Shown: positions 1 through 10,436 of the stretch, in pieces
Position numbering within the stretch: the first letter of the stretch is position 1
How the letters are laid out: each line of letters starts with the position of its first letter
DNA from: Trichobilharzia regenti
Lineage: Eukaryota > Platyhelminthes > Trematoda > Strigeidida > Schistosomatidae
Reading direction: 5' to 3'
Assembly (NCBI GenBank): GCA_944472135.2
Contig: OX235270.1
Span: 49,786,352 to 49,850,351, forward strand
DNA: 64,000 nt
Translations under genes and position numbers: made by a program
Notes under the pieces: model-generated
Told to the model about the DNA's origin: nothing
Seen by the model: the letters and a program-made list of their open reading frames with translations, nothing else
The model's database searches: none

Positions 1-1
1 T

Positions 2-1048
2 GCACTAATCAAGGCACTCTATTCAAACTCACGTAGTCGTGTAAGGGCTTATGGGGAATTGTCATCTGAATTGGTAACAACCAGTGGTGTCCGACAGGGA
101 TGTCCACTTTCCCCATTTCTGTTTAACTTCATCATAGATATGCTGATGGAAGTATCCTTAACTGAACGTAATGACTTAGGAATCGACTTGTTACCAGGGA
201 ATAATCTTATGGACTTAGAATATGCAGATGACATAGTCCTGTTAGGGGAGGATGCTGACAAAATGCAGAGTCTTCTGAACACCTTGAGCAGCAATCTTCG
301 TATGTTTGGCATGCGATTCGCCCCTACAAAATGTAAGATGCTGCTACAGGACTGGACCACGTCAACCCCTAACTTAGTGATAGGGAGTGAAGTGATAGAA
401 CATGTTGACCACTTCACCTATTTGGGAAGTTGTATTAGCACCAACGGACTGATTGGCGATGAAATCTCAGCACGGATCCGAAAAGCTCGAGCTGCTTTCG
501 CTGACTTACACCATCTCTGGCGTAGGCGTGACATCCGGTTATCAACCAAGGGACGTGTGTACTGCTCATCAGTTCGCTCCGTCCTTCTCTATGGCTCTGA
601 AACATGGCCAATACGCGTTGAAGACATGAAAAGGTTGACTGCTTTCGATCATAGATGTCTGCGATCTCTGTCTCACGTTAGGTGGTTTAATAAGGTAAGT
701 AATGTTGACGTTAGGCGTAGAGTGTTGGGCAAAGAGGGAAAATCAATCGACGAGGCTATAAAGTTACATAGACTAAGATGGCTAGGTCACGTGCTGCGCA
801 TGCCTAACCACCGCCTCCCCCGACGGGCATTGCTAGCTGATATAGGTTCAGGTTGGAAAAGAGCCAGTGGTGGCCAAACAAAAACATGGCATCAATCCAT
901 GAAATCCTTGACAGTTAAACTGAGTCAGGTAGGGAGATGCAGACTTCCGGGTTGGGGCCCTCGGGACTCTAGGAATCAATGGCTGGAGACAATAGGTGAC
1001 ATGGCTCAAAATCGTTGTCAATGGCGCAGATGTATTCAGTCTCTGTAA
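2..1048 (+). CDS. RTE-clade non-LTR retrotransposon, reverse transcriptase C-terminal part (5' cut by window edge)
   Basis: The frame is open from base 2, so the start lies outside the window. The RT palm motif [15 protein letters not shown] comes first and the catalytic YADD lies about 70 residues in, followed by the long C-terminal region typical of RTE elements (YLGS, then [10 protein letters not shown], then [11 protein letters not shown], then [11 protein letters not shown]). There is no RNase H and no downstream endonuclease, as expected for RTE, whose endonuclease is N-terminal. The frame is intact to its stop, so this copy is younger than the other RTE pieces here. The same 3' end recurs at 17.83-18.52 kb and 20.58-20.80 kb. 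SR2/SR3-type assignment is inferred from known schistosome RTE families. Confidence 0.9.
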   Translation, partial: ALIKALYSNSRSRVRAYGELSSELVTTSGVRQGCPLSPFLFNFIIDMLMEVSLTERNDLGIDLLPGNNLMDLEYADDIVLLGEDADKMQSLLNTLSSNLRMFGMRFAPTKCKMLLQDWTTSTPNLVIGSEVIEHVDHFTYLGSCISTNGLIGDEISARIRKARAAFADLHHLWRRRDIRLSTKGRVYCSSVRSVLLYGSETWPIRVEDMKRLTAFDHRCLRSLSHVRWFNKVSNVDVRRRVLGKEGKSIDEAIKLHRLRWLGHVLRMPNHRLPRRALLADIGSGWKRASGGQTKTWHQSMKSLTVKLSQVGRCRLPGWGPRDSRNQWLETIGDMAQNRCQWRRCIQSL

Positions 1049-1217
1049 TCTTTCATATTCCTTTCTACCATTACCCATTCTGTTTCACTCTTATACTTGT
1101 CAAACTCTATTGATTCTCTTCACTCATCTTCTTGTCTACCTCTGTGTGCTATTTGGAACGTGGCAACTCGAACTGCTGCACTTCGGTGCCAAGTTCTATG
1201 TTGAATCCAGACAGACA
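1049..1217 (+). mobile_element. 3' untranslated tail of the RTE element
   Basis: About 170 bases after the stop, ending in a short cagacagacaga run, are repeated almost exactly at 18347-18516 (+) and 20582-20760 (-). This defines the 3' terminus of the subfamily. The tail ends exactly where an antisense RTE fragment of another subfamily resumes. Confidence 0.8.
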
Positions 1218-1484
1218 GATAGAGCAAAGGCAGTTGTTGATAAAGATCTTCAACATGCTGTTGGAAATATTCTTTGTGACCTGCCCGTCAAGTTTCTGAC
1301 CCGTATAGAAGCACTGACTTGACGTTTGTATTGAAGATCCGAATTTTGTTGTTGATGCTGAGTGACGAAGATTTCCAGATTGGTTTCAGGTTGGTCAATA
1401 TGTTTCTCGCCTTCCCGATTCTCGATTTGACATCCTCGTCCGTTCCGACTTCCTGTAGTTGAGACAATTCTCCCTAGATAAGTG
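1216..1484 (-). mobile_element. RTE fragment, second subfamily, antisense
   Basis: The minus strand encodes pieces such as YLGRIVSTTGSRNGRGCQ and NLEIFVTQHQQQN, which match the better preserved RTE fragment at 51.37-51.64 kb. Both ends are truncated. It directly abuts the 3' tail of the plus-strand RTE, so the two probably reflect one insertion into another. Confidence 0.7.
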
Positions 1485-1728
1485 AGCATTTGGTATAGCA
1501 CACAGTAATTCAATGTTATCAACTGACTGACGTTTCTAACACAGTTTATTGCTTATAATCATAATCAAAACATGCTGATATGATTATGAACAATTAGAGA
1601 GACTAGAATTTCTATCCAGCCATTGAAAATACATCACTGAGTGCCAAATCTGACAAATTTATGTAACCCAGGGTTGCATTCAATTTCTAACTGCTAAGCT
1701 GCAGACTCGAATTCTGCCATGATCACAG

Positions 1729-1732
<4 letters not shown>

Positions 1733-1764
<32 letters not shown>
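1733..1764. repeat. (TA)n microsatellite
   Basis: An uninterrupted run of about 16 TA units lies shortly upstream of the 3' splice site at 1812-1813. Confidence 0.95.
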
Positions 1765-1766
<2 letters not shown>

Positions 1767-1813
1767 GACTACCGAACTGCATTATCCTACTACTGTTGAA
1801 TCGATATTTATAG

Positions 1814-2025
1814 CCTGTCGTATCAGCAATGCCCCTAATCGTATCTGTCGGATGGGATTCTGTCAGTATTGTTGATCGGTCGAATGGAAAGTTTTTGGCT
1901 ACACACAGGCTTCCAACTCAACCAACTGGTCAACCTATAGCTGTTCCACTTGTGCTGTACAATACAACAAAACCGGTGGAGGTAGTATATGCCCCGAGTC
2001 TACTGTTGGTTCCGTGCAATGATTT
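1814..2025 (+). CDS. Penultimate coding exon of a membrane protein gene
   Basis: A 3' splice site (tttatag) precedes an open frame starting PVVSAMPLIVSVGWDSVSIV, and the exon ends at a good 5' splice site (gattt|gtaagt). The translated stretch (SVGWDSVSIVDRSNGKFLAT, then LPTQPTGQPIAVP) reads like one blade of a beta-propeller or FG-GAP repeat protein. It splices in frame to the exon at 2700-2832, which adds a transmembrane helix. Upstream exons must lie beyond the RTE at the left edge. The product family is not firmly recognised; an FG-GAP-type single-pass protein is an inference from the propeller-like motif followed by a C-terminal membrane helix. Confidence 0.6.
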
Positions 2026-2699
2026 GTAAGTTCCTTTATTATCAAGTGTTTGTTTATACTGGCTGTCTACAGCACGCTGATACAATTGACTTTACTTACT
2101 TTGACAACGCCATTTCTTTTAAATTATATTGTTTTAATAGCAATCTTATGATTCATAATAATATTGTTTCGTTATGGACAGATTTGTTAGTCTCCGTACA
2201 CTTATTGACATTTCGGAATTTAATTGTTTCTCCAGCAATTTAGGTGTTTATCATTCTTTCCATTAATGTCAGTGACACTCAATATGAGCCACTTTTTAAA
2301 AAAAAAATGCTGTCATTGACCTATCAAAGCGTAGAGTACGTGCGGTCAGATAATGAATGAAAGTTTTATAAATCATGTTTAGTATGCATACAGACGTCCC
2401 AGGTGTTCATTAAATGATTGAAACTAATGCTCAATCAACAATTGTCTTCAAGAAATCATTATACAGGATCATCTGTTGATATAATTTAAACCACTGAACA
2501 AAGTTCAGTCATTAGCTTAGAGTTTACGTGGGGTATTTTCTTTCATTAATGAATTTCGATAACCTATTGTTTTCAATAAGATATGAATATACATTTTTTC
2601 ATGGGTCTGATTTTCAATATTTTATTTAATCCAATAGTAGTAATATTATTCTGTCATCATTTTCATAATTCATTCCACCTCCATTTCTCCTAATTTCAG

Positions 2700-2832
2700 A
2701 ATCGTTGGTTTCGTTGTAGTTCAGAGTTTGCGTGTATGGATTCTGTTACCGTTGATAGTTAGTTTGGCTATATCATTTTCCGTGTTAACCTTGTGTTGTG
2801 ATTTAGATGCCCGAAATACGGGGAGTACATAG
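2700..2832 (+). CDS. Last coding exon with C-terminal transmembrane helix
   Basis: The exon follows a pyrimidine-rich acceptor (cctaatttcag). The first base completes the codon split by the donor at 2025, and the frame then reads a hydrophobic segment (LIVGFVVVQSLRVWILLPL, continuing IVSLAISFSVLTL) and a short tail ending ARNTGST and a stop at 2830-2832. A single membrane pass with a tail of roughly 12 residues fits a type I membrane protein. A poly(A) signal lies 270 bases downstream. The chain of exact splice signals, matching phase and a hydrophobic helix argues for a real exon pair. Confidence 0.6.
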
Positions 2833-3777
2833 CTGTTTCCCGAAGAGGCTGTATATTCACACACACACACGTTGCTTTGTATTTTCTTATTTTCATGTTA
2901 TCTTTAAACTGTTACATTGTTATCACTGGTTTGATTTCTTGTATATATTGAGAAAAGTGTTTTTAAGCTGTCCGAAACTTTGTCAATGTTGTTGTTTGTT
3001 GAACTGGATGTCATACAGTAGTGATCTATTTTAGCCTTACCAAATAATTCTCAATTATTACTTATTTTTGTTTGCATATTCCATGTAAATATTTCTTGCT
3101 AAATAAATTTAACGAAAGTAAAAGCGTTAATGTCATCCCTTTAACAATGTGTTTTCGCGCTTGAGAAATAAGCTGATGAAATCATACTTTCCCAGCTATT
3201 CTTAGTCTGTATCACGTGATTGCTTGGATGATAATTGCATATGGTATATCGTCTCAACATTTTAATTTGAGTGTAACTTTCTAGGCATTTGTTTTTTTCT
3301 TGGCCATAGCTCCAGGCATCACCCACACAATAAATCAGGAGACAGTTATTTGTTATTCTTTCATAGCTTCTTTTCAACCTGTTAATACATGTGAATAACA
3401 AGCTGCAGTGCCCACCAAATTACAAATGCTCAATGTAAATGTATGCCTCGTATTACAGCAAAGTCACTATAACCTATGAACTGTAATAAATGAAACACTA
3501 TGTAAATAACAGAAAGGTTTCTTAAAATAGCAAATAATTAATACTCTGTCTTGGGAATAAAAAAAATAATGGACCAAATGATGTCTGAGTGCTCTGCTTT
3601 CAAGTCTCTGTCCAACAAATACTTAGTTACACACGAGAGGGTTAAGCGGATTTAGTTTTGAGGCTGATTGAATGACAAAATAACGTAAAGCTTTGTTCTA
3701 TTGCTGTTGTGATACCTCGGAAAAGAACACAGGGAATGTAATAAAATTACAGGGAAGGATGTATTTTCAAAGAGTAT
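2833..3777. other. 3' UTR and intergenic DNA
   Basis: After the stop at 2832 the sequence is AT-rich with no sustained coding pattern. It contains the poly(A) signal at 3102-3107. I see nothing else recognisable to 3777. Confidence 0.5.
3102..3107 (+). terminator. Candidate poly(A) signal AATAAA
   Basis: A canonical AATAAA sits 270 bases after the stop codon of the gene ending at 2832, in T-rich surroundings. It is the best candidate 3' processing signal for that gene. Confidence 0.45.
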
Positions 3778-3962
3778 AGAACTACTCATCTCAATCAGTT
3801 TGTGAAAATATGCTTGCTTCCTTGATTATCGCTTATGGTGTCAAGTGAACCCCGTCCTGTGATCTGTGAATAACTTGGCTTTCAAAGGAAACTGTGGTGA
3901 AAATTTCACCCCTCAAATTATGTGCACTGTGAATTCCTAACTAATTTGCGAATTATGAAGAG
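3778..3962 (+). repeat. Dispersed repeat of about 185 bp, copy 1
   Basis: The stretch from 'actactcatctcaatca' to 'aatttgcgaattatgaa' recurs in the same orientation at 53702-53902 with only a few substitutions and a short indel near the left end. It has no coding frame, no obvious terminal repeats and no tRNA promoter boxes. Family unknown. Confidence 0.8.
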
Positions 3963-5849
3963 AGTGATTAAATGAATAAGTTTTTCATGGTCTGAAAAGA
4001 CACAGAATATGAACAAATCTGCGCCATTGTGAGCAGTTCACATCAACAGTAAACGATTTCATGCGTCGCTGTTATGTTTCTATCTGACCACCTCTATCTC
4101 TTTGTTAAGCTATTCCTCTTAACATTGCTTATTCGGAAGGCGGTGGTATACGTGTCATATCCTCTCTGAACAGTGGAGTTCACAACGTTACCTAACCTCA
4201 TTATTATTTAATATGTTGTTGCACTTCACAAACACCTATTTATATCTACGTTCAGCAGCCATAACTAGTAGAATCAATGATCTGGGAGTTGGCTACAAGG
4301 GTTGTATGGGAAAATGCTCAATATTCTGTGGTTAAAAACATCTAGAAAATAAGTTAGTAATCTTAATGGCGTCATGTATCTTCGGTATATTTTTATAGGA
4401 ACCCCTAATCTGAAACAGCCTATGTACACAGTGTTTCTGCTCTCTAACACTTGATGAGACGGCTTGTTATACTGCCCGTTTTCTCCACTGTCATCTATAG
4501 TATAAAGGAGATGACATAATTTGATCTGAAGATTTTGAGTTTATCGAGGAAGTTGTAGTAAATTTTCAGCTCGCGGACTGTGTAATTTGCAAATGATGGA
4601 TTTATCACTTCAGTCGGCATAGATATTTTCGTTATTTCGTAACAACCGGATCCGTTTATTAGTTTGAATAAAGAAATAACGGACATATTTATAGGATAGT
4701 ACAACTTCGTTTCATTTCGTGGTTTCTCTTCAGCTCCGTACATCCTAAACAAAACCAATTATAAATTTCAAAATCTCTGAAAATACTGTTTACAGTGACT
4801 TCGGGCTATAGATAAAAAGTATAGGTAGCATAATACAAAAAGTAGTGTAAGTGGACGAATTAATGTTAAAAGAGTAGTTATTTATATGATAATTAGACAA
4901 GTGGAGTGGAGTTCAGATTTCGCTTAGAAAGAAGGATGAAATACTGACAAAATACAAGATAAAACTTCGGAATTCAGGAGGGTGGGGGTAAAAAGTAGGG
5001 TGAAATAATAAGATAGACAAAATAATTTAGATTTGGAAACTTGATAGTAAGTGCAAATCAAAATTAAGTTGAATGTTTTGCAACAGAACAAAAACACACG
5101 AACAAAATAATTACGGTTACCAGGATAGTGAGAGACGAGTCACACTATCCTGTTGTTTGGTTGAAGTCTTGTGATAGCAATAGCTTCTGCGAACCGAGGC
5201 AACCATGGTTTTCATTTTGTATTGATTATTTCGAAGATCTGATCAGTTTTCACTGAATGTCCAGTAACAAGTGTCTAGCAATTGCACTTGAGAACACTTT
5301 GCTGCCCTTCAAACGGAGACTTTCCCGTGTATTCGTGAGAAATCCAGTAGACACTAGCCTCTCAGTTATTTCTACGTACTGACTGTCTCAAGTTCAGGTG
5401 AATTGGGGAATACAGTAGGAGTTGACATTGTGTAATGTGCTACTGATAAGATTTATCACTACTATATTAAGAGACTTTCATTAGCATAAAAACATCTAGT
5501 AGCGTGGGTATAGGTTTGACAATGAAGACCGTAAATGCACCAGTATATTTCGGGAAAACATGAGTGACATAAAAAGATGACGAAACATAATAAGGGCAGA
5601 ATTAGCAGAAAACGGAGTTCTGTGCAGATGTCGGCGGTTTAAAGGTAAAGAGTACATAATTTCCCTATATGCAGATGCCAAATTACAAATAAACATAACT
5701 TCAGCAAGTCTTTCGACTTCTACCACTAAAATATGAGCAGGATACTTATCTACTTTTCAAATTTATGTATTTAAAACTATCCAATATATCTTTTCAGTTG
5801 CTATACCCATCCACACTTCTGAAATGAACATAAAATTTGTCGACTAGGC
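3963..5849. other. Intergenic DNA
   Basis: AT-rich DNA. Apart from the putative minus-strand exon at 4495-4744 I see no coding pattern, repeat or RNA feature that I can support. Confidence 0.4.
4495..4744 (-). CDS. Putative terminal exon of an unknown secreted or membrane protein
   Basis: On the minus strand an acceptor (ggttttgtttag) leads into an open frame beginning MYGAEEKPRNETKLYYPIN and ending with a TAG at 4495-4497. It holds four N-glycosylation sequons (NET, NMS, NGS, NYT) and a compositionally normal protein sequence. No upstream exon was found, so frame and membership are unproven. The sequons and acceptor make it more than a chance frame, but no family is recognised. Confidence 0.3.
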
Positions 5850-6770
5850 TACAATCCAAGTGAAGGCTGTGAAGTAAAGACAGGAGTAAGACAAGGTTGA
5901 CTATCATCACCAATGATCTTGCTGATTTTGTTACACAGGGTCATGCGTCAGACTGTAATGAAGTTAGAAGATGAGCATACATTGGACTGACATAATGACT
6001 ATAAGATGTGGACTTCTCGGATGATCTATGCCTAACGTCACATAAACTTGAAGACTAACAGGCGAAAACCAACAAGTTGGCAGAAGAGGTTGTCAACGAA
6101 GACAGAACTTTAGGTGAACGTAGAGAAGACGGAAATCATGGAGATAACTAACCAACAACAACAACAAGTATCAATCACTATGACGGGAGAAATTTGAAAG
6201 AGGTCATTTATTTCACTTATCTAGCGGGATAGTTTCAGCCACAGACGGAACAGATGAGGATGTCAAAACCACGATCGGAAAAGCAAGGTAGACCTTCATC
6301 ACTCTGAAATCAGTTTGGAAATCTTCTGCACTCAGCATAAAAAAATAAAACTCAGATTTTCAACATTGATGTCAATTCAGTGCTTCTATATGGGTCAGAG
6401 ATTTGGCGTGTCACGAAAAGAATTTCCAACTGACTGAAGACTTTTACCAACCGCTGTCTTCTCTCAATGATACTGAAGATCAGATAGACAGCAAAAATTA
6501 ACTTCAAGGAACTCTGGGAATGAGCCAAACAAATACGCTAAAGGAAATGGAAATTAATCGGACACACGTTGTGGAGATCGTTTAACAGAATCGCTCATCA
6601 GGCCCTCGAGTGGAACGCGAATGAGAAATGATGAGTTGGACATGAGATAGATCGTGTAAAAAGGAGATGGAAGTTCATAGGCAATCGTGGCATCAGGCAA
6701 AGAGGACTACAGAGAACAGGATGAGGTTGAGATGTGTTGTTGAAGCTCTATGTTCCACTCGGAACCCAAG
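5850..6770 (+). mobile_element. Degenerate RTE fragment (RT to 3' end)
   Basis: Plus-strand remnants of RTE RT sequence occur in order: a decayed GVRQG region near 5885, then Q-rich NQQQQQ near 6150, then text resembling SVTSGTDEDVK and KSVWKSSALS, and the terminal 'ttccactcggaacccaaggg' at 6752. Many stops and frameshifts are present. The left boundary of the large inverted repeat falls inside it at about 6045, so the fragment is continuous here but cut in the other arm. Confidence 0.75.
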
Positions 6771-7295
6771 GGAATAGTTAATAATGATCACTTACATGTG
6801 TTAATGAGTGTAGGAATAATCTGTAGGTTATAACGTCCTATCAAATGTATTATTGTCCAAGTGTACTGTGTGGGTCACTTTTAAATTTAAATCAAAAATT
6901 CTAATTTAAATGTATATGTGCAGAATACAGGATATGTGTTCAAGTGACACCATGTTCATGCAAAACATACCACTTGAAAAGACACAGATAGAGTGGTGGG
7001 AACGGGGTGGGCATGGAAGCAAATTCAAATAATAGTTTTCACAAGTGAAGTTGAAAAAAGTGAAGGCCAATGGAAAAACAAAATCTAAGGTGTCAAGCCG
7101 AACCAGATCGATGGTGAATGTGGAGGTTGGATCAGTTTCTTTTAAACACACCACCCTGGCTTTTCACTACATATGGTGAAGTCTTCTGCAACACACAAAA
7201 GTCGGAAACACTCTGGTTTTGTCTACTTTGCAAATGACTCATCATTTAGAGTCATCTCTATCAATAAAGGTGATATGTGTGATTTATTCTAATAG

Positions 7296-7742
7296 GCTTT
7301 ATCAAGTGAAGAAAAACCAGAATTGTTCAGCCATAACTCAACAAATATTAGCAGATTACAATCAAATGGTTCGTCACACCTTGCCAATCATTCTGACAGT
7401 GGATCTGATGCATATTTGTACTCAGATCCTGAACTATGCTTTACAACCACATCAACATCATGTCCGTCACAATCTAGTACATCAGTGGTACAAAGAAGAG
7501 CGGAGTTATCACCTTTGTCACCTGCTTCATCAATGGCATACAAAGATTCCAACAAGTCGAAATATCTCCTGGATCGCCTGCATGATAGAATCATGGTAAC
7601 AACGACAATCGTTGATAACTATGAATATTCTGGTCTACAAACATCTTCAATGTCACCATTGTCGTTTTCTGCAAAAGAATACATGAGATGTGCAAAAAAT
7701 GACTCTAGTAATTCAAATATTCCAGCAGCAAGAAATCCCTAG
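7296..7742 (+). CDS. Serine/threonine-rich unknown protein, putative terminal exon (left copy)
   Basis: An acceptor (ttattctaatag) precedes a frame starting ALSSEEKPELFSHNST and running to a stop at 7740-7742, about 148 residues. It is rich in S, T and N, with a patch RRAELSPLSPASSM and a region KSKYLLDRLHDRIMV. It looks like a disordered regulatory region rather than an enzyme. An ATG at 7173 opens a 41-codon frame (MVKSSATHKSRKHSGFVYFA) upstream, but it does not join in frame across the 26-base gap with the obvious splice sites. An overlapping frame (7219-7599) is an alternative but has less protein-like composition. A perfect copy lies at 36870-37316 on the minus strand. Confidence 0.4.
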   Translation, partial: ALSSEEKPELFSHNSTNISRLQSNGSSHLANHSDSGSDAYLYSDPELCFTTTSTSCPSQSSTSVVQRRAELSPLSPASSMAYKDSNKSKYLLDRLHDRIMVTTTIVDNYEYSGLQTSSMSPLSFSAKEYMRCAKNDSSNSNIPAARNP

Positions 7743-9829
7743 TTCGGAAATAAGAAGTGAGTGAGTGTTTCGTTCAAAATAAGTTTTGTAAATGAATAAT
7801 GAATTATTAAAGTCACTTCATATCACTGAATCTCACATTGAAAAGCACACGATAAATGAAATTCTAAGGTCCTAGTTATTCAGTCTCACCTTTTTTGATA
7901 AAATAATTTGTTATTTTGAATATCTATTATAAAATAACCTCTTTAGATAGATTCACAGTGTTCATTATAATAGAGGTTTTTGTATTTCCCAATGAATGAA
8001 AAACAAAACGATATTGTTTTTACTGACGTTTCGCTATTTAATGCTAATAGCTTTCTCAAAGAATTCACACTGTTTTTATTCGAAGTCGTATTTCACTTTA
8101 TCTATTTATATATACTTCCTAACCATTCACGAAGTCATTCGGCGATTAGTCACTATAGTCCCTAAAACAATTTTTGATCACTAAGATAAAAACGTTGACC
8201 AAGTTATCTGCCTTTTCAATTGACTATTTTCATATGTTGTTCATGACTATAGCCAATCGAATACGCTGAATAGATGCACAGAAATGTAAGTAGATGAGTG
8301 AAATTTATTTTTGGTAAGCATTTACCGTGAAATAAATTCATAACTCATTATTGCATTGCCATCTCAATACAAACAATAGATTATTTGAACATCCTGACAG
8401 CAGTTAGTATTGGAATTTCTATGGAGGAAAATCATCTTTAAATATGATGACGATGATGTTTAAAGCAATGAGTTTAGAAAAGTTTGGAGGTGATTCTCAC
8501 TGTGTTACTTTGAGTCAGTCAACCATTTTATTCTACAAAAACTGTTGTTGTTGTTGTTGTTACTGTCGCATTATTTAGAGCGAATTAAGAATTCTCCAAC
8601 AGTAAAATATCATAGTATTTCTTAGGATAAGACCTAAAATTGTAAGTCAGATCATTAGCGTTCTAATATTTATGCTGATGTGCCTGATAGTGATTCCAAC
8701 ATTGAAATCTTTTTTTTCAGTTGACAGGAGATAAAGGCAAAAAATATGGAATTAAGGTTGTTATCATTAGCTTGAGAGGTGAACATTACTTTTAAAAGAA
8801 GTTGGCTAAATACACTATAGTGATGAGTGATAGAGAATTTAAAACATTTTTAGTATTGCTTTAAGTGTAACCGTATTGTGATTATATGACGGTGTGGATA
8901 GAATAATCGAATTCTCTGCTTCTAGAATATTTCCACGATGTCCACACAATTGCTAAATTTTCATTCATTAACCGTAATTTTTGTTTCTTAATCCATGTTA
9001 GCTGGGCTCACCAGTACAGTCTTTATTACAAGACTAAATAAAGTTGTTTTCCTTTTTAGAACAACGGAAAACTGACAAGAGATATATATCCATATCATCA
9101 GAAAATGTTTTCGTCCGTGCTCGTGAGTGCTGCTGAAAAAATCATTTTGATTTTATTTCACCGACCTTTCAGTTTCTAGTGGGATGTAATCATTTAATTC
9201 CCCCAAAGAATAATTTTGCTTATATACTTTTTATACAAATCATCATTTATATTTAATATAACACACATATATAACAAGAATGATAGTTAAGTATTGAAAA
9301 GATGTACTCTACCTCTTGGTCTTCTACACCATGTTCGGTCGTATCCATCTGGATAATGTTTATTTCTGTGATATTATTATTATTATCATTATTATCCAGT
9401 TAAGTATAACAAGTAATTTTCAAATTAACTTCATCTCACATTTTGTGTAATCTTCCATGAGAAGCAGCTATTCTGAATATATCTGTAATCCGTTTTCATT
9501 TCCATATTTTTCTTCTATTGTCATGTTCCCAACAGTAGCTGTGACATTTATACTAAGATATATGAGTGAAAGTTGTGCAAATACGATTATTTTTTGTGTT
9601 AATGTTCATACTGAAATCAGTTATCAAAGAGGATTATTCAGTTGTGGAAAACTAGTGACTTTGTGTATTTGCGTATGATTGATTGGTGGTTTATTGTGAT
9701 TTCGATTTGGGATGAAATTTTTCAATTTTATTTGGATGTAGGAGATCAGTATAAGTTGCTGCATCAATGATGGTTATGACTATTATCATTGTTGTCCATT
9801 GATTTCCGTGTGGAAGATACGGCGTCAGA
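7743..9829. other. Non-coding interior of the left arm
   Basis: AT-rich DNA with no supported gene. It holds a half fold-back element (7968-8062), a short (TTG)n tract near 8543, and an AT-rich trinucleotide patch near 9375. The frame at 9457-9678 is conserved only because the arms are nearly identical. Confidence 0.5.
7968..8062 (-). mobile_element. Half copy of a fold-back element
   Basis: The sequence from 'ttataatagaggtttttgta' through 'gtttcgctatttaatgct' matches one arm of the fold-back elements at 11706-11882 and 56648-56861. Only one arm is present here. Its mirror image is at 36545-36641. Confidence 0.7.
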
Positions 9830-10190
9830 ATCACATCTGTATTTCACTGTCTTCCCTACAGTCCTTTTTAGCTGGGTGCAAAAACTTTTATCCCCTCCTC
9901 ACATGATCTTCTCCATGTCACCTTCGGATGCACGCCTAATTCTTCGTTTTACATTCTATTTCCACTGGAAGTGTGGAGTATGATGGCATACAATGGTTTT
10001 CTCAGTGTGTGTCTATTCCATTTCCTCCTGCATATTTTTTTGGGCGATAGGTTCTTGGTTGGTTTGCTCCCATAGCACCTTGTTCTTAATCATTTCTCGC
10101 CGTCTGATATCTGATATCATCGACCGAACCAAATTCTTAATGAAATGCTTATCCTGGCTATATTCTTACTATAATTAACACCAGTTGTTA
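9830..10190 (-). mobile_element. RTE fragment, C-terminal end, antisense
   Basis: Minus-strand translation gives KNKVLWEQTNQEPIAQ and ASEGDMEKIM, which correspond to the RTE C-terminal region seen at 51.2-51.6 kb. Stops and frameshifts are present. The mirror copy is at 34430-34785 (+). Confidence 0.7.
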
Positions 10191-10261
10191 AGATGGACTA
10201 GTTTCATCTGATTCATTATGCACATAAACATCACTGGGAGCATTAATTGTTGAATTGGCAA

Positions 10262-10436
10262 TTGGATCGGGTCCCAGTGGCTTAACTGTCTTGTAACCAG
10301 AAGGTCCTGGTTTCGAACCCCGGTTGATACGTACTGCTGAAGAGTCCCAAACTAGGACGAAAGAGCTGTCCAGTACTACCAGGTTTTCCAATGGTTCCCT
10401 AACCAATGTCAGCTCATGATGAAATACTGCAACCAA
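10262..10436 (+). mobile_element. Sm-alpha-like tRNA-derived SINE
   Basis: The element starts at 'ggatcgggtcccagtggctt', has a box A-like segment (gtggcttaactgtc) and a box B-like segment (ggtttcgaacccc), and ends near 'tgatgaaatactgcaacc'. A related copy lies at 58105-58290 and a distant one at 27610-27790. It contains the hammerhead fold at 10331-10376. Sm-alpha SINEs with hammerhead ribozymes are known from schistosomes; membership is inferred from this shared architecture. Confidence 0.75.
10331..10376 (+). ncRNA. Hammerhead ribozyme in Sm-alpha-like SINE
   Basis: All core elements are present in order: stem I 5' strand GTACTG (10331-10336), core CTGAAGA (10337-10343, position 7 being the variable one), stem II GTCC/GGAC around loop CAAACTA (10344-10358), GAAA (10359-10362), stem III region GAGCT, the cleavage triplet GTC (10368-10370), and stem I 3' strand CAGTAC (10371-10376), which is a perfect 6-bp complement of GTACTG. 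Stem III is weakened because the second pair is G-G. The catalytic core is otherwise intact. Confidence 0.8.

Larger units (their letters stand above)
6045..10280. repeat. Left arm of a 4.2-kb near-identical inverted repeat
   Basis: The segment recurs in reverse complement at about 34331-38560. Whole reading frames are identical between arms (7323-7742 with 36870-37289; 9457-9678 with 34937-35158). By eye only a handful of differences appear: a 6-bp indel near 7003, single-base indels near 6287 and 9969, and substitutions near 8789 and 10110. The arm contains an RTE 3' piece, the serine-rich frame, a half fold-back element, a second RTE fragment and the first bases of a Sm-alpha-like SINE. 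The spacer between arms is about 24 kb. Confidence 0.95.

Noticed and set aside
49..417. Minus-strand frame opposite the RTE RT
   Set aside because: Shadow of the RT coding strand with its YADD and [11 protein letters not shown] motifs.
2807..3034. 75-residue plus-strand frame
   Set aside because: Lies across the stop and 3' UTR of the gene ending at 2832, in another frame.
7219..7599. Alternative plus-strand frame overlapping the serine-rich frame
   Set aside because: Rich in H, Q, I and W without pattern; the other frame has a cleaner acceptor and a typical disordered-protein composition. Not excluded completely.
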